Source: SG8-41 sp035649495
GTDB lineage: Bacteria > Pseudomonadota > Gammaproteobacteria > Burkholderiales > SG8-41
Length of the DNA: 8,196 bases
Direction: 5' to 3'
Assembly: GCA_035649495.1 (NCBI GenBank)
Contig: DASRJL010000068.1
Span: 1 to 8,196 of the forward strand
Positions within the stretch are counted from its first letter, which is position 1; every line of letters starts with the position of its first letter. Positions 6,368-8,196 of the stretch are shown one piece after another. Below the pieces are notes generated by a model. That model saw only the letters and a list, made by a program, of their open reading frames with translations, was not told where the DNA came from and did no database searches. The position numbers and the translations under genes are program-made.

Positions 6368-7231
6368 TTAGCGAGTTATGCGGGCATACGCTTGTTCCAG
6401 CGCCCGCCTGGCGAGCACCCCCGCCAGTTGCTGGCGATACGCGGCGGGCGCATGCACGTCGCCCGTCGCCTCCAGCTTGCGGCACCGTTCGCAGGCGTCG
6501 CGCAGCACTGCGTCCGAAACAACGTTGCCGACCAGCGAGCGCTCGGCTTCCGTCACCCGCACCGGCGCAGGGCCGATACCCCCGATCGTTACCGAGGCGC
6601 GCGTGATCCTGCCGCCGGCGTCCGCTTCCAGCAGCGCGGCGGCTGAAACGATCGCAAAATCACCGTGACGCCGGGCGAACTCGACGAAAGCATGGCCGTG
6701 TCCCTTCTGCCACCGGGGAAAGCGCACGCCGGTCAGCATCTCGTCGGCGCCCAGAGCCGGCGTCATGTAGGACGCGGGAAAGCTCGCGAACGGGATTTCG
6801 CGCTGGCCTTTCGGACCCGCGATTTCGACTATCGCATCGAGCGCGGCGGCGACGGACACCAGCTCCGCCGCCGGGTCGAGCTGGCAGAGCGACCCGCCCA
6901 GGGTGCCGCGATTGCGCGTCTGGCGGTGACCGATGTGCCCGATCGCCTCGTGCATCAGGGGACACGCCTCGCGGACGACGGTAGAGAACTCGAGGTCGCG
7001 CTGGCGCGTCATGGCGCCGATCTCCAGAGCCTCTCCCGTCTCGCGTATGCCGGACAGCCCCTCCACGCGGTTGAGATCGATCAGATGATCGGGCAGCACG
7101 AAGCGCATGTTGAGCATGGGCATCAGCGACTGCCCGCCCGCGAGCAGCCGCGCATTCTCCAGACGACCGAGCAATCCGATGACCTCCGCGATGGTCTGCG
7201 GATCGTGATAGCTGAACGGCGGTGGCTTCAT
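6368..7231 (-). CDS. FAD-binding medium subunit of the molybdenum hydroxylase (CoxM-like)
   Basis: This 287-residue flavin subunit takes electrons from the Fe-S subunit and passes them to the acceptor. The N-terminal PCMH-type FAD domain shows AGGQSLMPMLNMRF (31-44), which binds the FAD pyrophosphate. The second flavin motif, RNRGTLGGSLCQLDPAAEL, is at 106-124. The C-terminal third (about 180-287) is the CO dehydrogenase flavoprotein C-terminal domain. Length and order fit CoxM/XdhB-type subunits. The ATG at 7231 overlaps the TGA of the upstream large subunit (ATGA, 4 bases), and a GAGGAGG site lies 10 bases before it. The frame is open a further 10 codons upstream, but those codons are inside the neighbour and have no better start. 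No 4Fe-4S-binding insertion of the 4-hydroxybenzoyl-CoA reductase kind is visible. The subunit probably serves one or both large subunits of the locus. Confidence 0.95.
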   Translation of the reverse strand: MKPPPFSYHDPQTIAEVIGLLGRLENARLLAGGQSLMPMLNMRFVLPDHLIDLNRVEGLSGIRETGEALEIGAMTRQRDLEFSTVVREACPLMHEAIGHIGHRQTRNRGTLGGSLCQLDPAAELVSVAAALDAIVEIAGPKGQREIPFASFPASYMTPALGADEMLTGVRFPRWQKGHGHAFVEFARRHGDFAIVSAAALLEADAGGRITRASVTIGGIGPAPVRVTEAERSLVGNVVSDAVLRDACERCRKLEATGDVHAPAAYRQQLAGVLARRALEQAYARITR

Positions 7232-8196
7232 CGGCGCGACGCCTCCTCGATCATCTTCCACACGCGCGGCGGGGACAGGGGCAATTCACGCGGCGCTACA
7301 CCGAGCGAAGCGAGCGCCGCCGCCACTGCGTTGCAGATCGTTCCGCCCACGGGAATCATGCCGCCCTCGCCCGCGCCCTTGGCGCCGAGCGGATTGTTCG
7401 GAGAGGGACACTCTTCGAGCGCGACGACCCGGATGTTCGGACACTCGCAGGCGGTCGGCATCAGGTAATCCGCCATCGTCGCGGTCTGGAGCTGGCCTTC
7501 GTCGTCGTAGATCAGGTGCTCGAGCAGCACGGCCCCCAGTCCCTGCACGATGGCGCCCACCGTCTGACCGTGCAGCGTATGCGGATTGATGATGCGGCCC
7601 ACGTCTTCCACCGCAACATAGTCGAGGACCTCCACGCGGCCCGTGCCCGGATCCACGGCGACGTGGGCGGCGTGCGCGCCGTAGCTGTAGGTGCGCTTGT
7701 TGCTGGAGAAGGTGCCTTCCGCGAAGAGTCCGCCCGCTTGAGAAGCCGCCAGCTCACCGAGGGCGATCGATCGTCCGCCACCCGCGCAGGCCTCGAACTC
7801 CCCGAGGATCTCGACCTTTTCCACGCTGCAGTCCAGCCGGACGGCAGCTACTTCACGCACGCGCGCGAGCAGGTTCGTCGCCGCTGCGAGAAGCGCCGAC
7901 CCGCCCATGACCACGCTGCGCGAGCTGAAGGAGCCGTAACCCTCGCGCACGTAGCTGGTCGAGCCGTGAAACACGCCGCGGATGCGGTCCATCGGCATGT
8001 TGAGGGCGTCGGCCGCGATCTGCGCGCACACCGTCTCGACTCCCTGACCCACCGACGAGGACCCGGTGTAAACCGAAACCGTGCCGTCGGTCTCGACGAC
8101 GAGGCGCGTGCCTTCCGCCGGCCCCGAAGCGCCGCCCTCGATATAGCACCCGATGCCCAGGCCGTGAAAACGGCCGTCGATCAGCTTGCCGTTCAG
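7228..8196 (-). CDS. Second molybdenum hydroxylase large subunit, C-terminal part (runs off the right edge)
   Basis: The frame stays open from the TGA at 7228-7230 to the window edge, giving 322 residues of the C-terminal molybdopterin-binding region. Visible landmarks, counted from the edge, are VYTGSSSVGQG (42-52, the cofactor-binding MGQG-type motif), VEDVGRIINP (196-205) and the catalytic motif GAKGAGEGG with its Glu at about 277. The GTG at 8052 is internal, because clear family sequence continues upstream of it (for example GLGIGCYIEGGASGP, 12-26). About 450 N-terminal residues, including the active-site loop that separates CO dehydrogenases from other hydroxylases, lie outside. It is clearly different from the complete large subunit at the other end of the locus: its Glu motif is GEGG, not GECG, and the sequence between motifs diverges. 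The gene is fused by ATGA overlap to the FAD-subunit gene, so it is part of the same operon. Confidence 0.93.
   Translation of the reverse strand: MNGKLIDGRFHGLGIGCYIEGGASGPAEGTRLVVETDGTVSVYTGSSSVGQGVETVCAQIAADALNMPMDRIRGVFHGSTSYVREGYGSFSSRSVVMGGSALLAAATNLLARVREVAAVRLDCSVEKVEILGEFEACAGGGRSIALGELAASQAGGLFAEGTFSSNKRTYSYGAHAAHVAVDPGTGRVEVLDYVAVEDVGRIINPHTLHGQTVGAIVQGLGAVLLEHLIYDDEGQLQTATMADYLMPTACECPNIRVVALEECPSPNNPLGAKGAGEGGMIPVGGTICNAVAAALASLGVAPRELPLSPPRVWKMIEEASRR
7242..7248 (-). promoter_or_regulatory. Ribosome binding site for the FAD subunit
   Basis: On the minus strand GAGGAGG lies 10 bases before the ATG at 7231, inside the end of the upstream large-subunit gene. It supports re-initiation at the ATGA overlap. 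Confidence 0.65.

Noticed and set aside
8050..8052. GTG at 8052 as the start of a 274-residue gene
   Set aside because: Conserved family sequence continues in the same frame upstream to the window edge, so the codon is internal to a larger gene.

Overview
The window is GC-rich and densely coded, with codon use that is strong in G/C at third positions. A tripartite tricarboxylate (TctC/Bug) binding protein next to a three-subunit molybdenum hydroxylase locus suggests a betaproteobacterium, most likely Burkholderiales-like. This assignment is inferred from gene content alone. Nothing seen looks like a phage, a plasmid replication region, an RNA gene or a CRISPR array.

Left half, plus strand: the window opens on the last 17 codons of a PQQ-dependent sugar (sorbosone/glucose-type) dehydrogenase. 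Its stop codon overlaps the start of a secreted diheme cytochrome c by one base, so the two probably form an oxidation/electron-transfer pair. A Bug-type periplasmic solute receptor (821-1789) and an MFS exporter of the EntS/MFS_3 type (1918-3195) follow. Each is separated from its upstream neighbour by a short spacer of about 130-150 bases that carries heptamer repeat arrays.

Right half, minus strand: a xanthine dehydrogenase/CO dehydrogenase-family locus is read from the right edge leftward. The order is a second molybdopterin large subunit (partial, open at base 8196), the FAD subunit (ATGA overlap), a 236-base gap, the 2Fe-2S subunit, then a complete large subunit whose start overlaps the 2Fe-2S gene. 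The order L-M-S-L therefore gives two large subunits to one FAD and one Fe-S subunit. The complete large subunit has an RGAG-type active-site loop, not the CSFR-type loop of true (form I) CO dehydrogenase, so its substrate is unknown. Likely classes are N-heteroaromatics, aldehydes and purine-like compounds.

The most distinctive non-coding signal is that all four real intergenic gaps hold structured repeats. Two gaps carry period-7 arrays in opposed orientation (680-752 and 1792-1891). The convergent junction at 3205-3309 has twin mini-hairpins with reverse-complementary loops. The gap between the FAD and Fe-S genes is filled by a roughly 204-base element with imperfect terminal inverted repeats built on CACAGAG/CTCTGTG. 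I found no clearly new defence or metabolic system. The items most worth checking are the double-large-subunit hydroxylase and the repeat-filled spacers.
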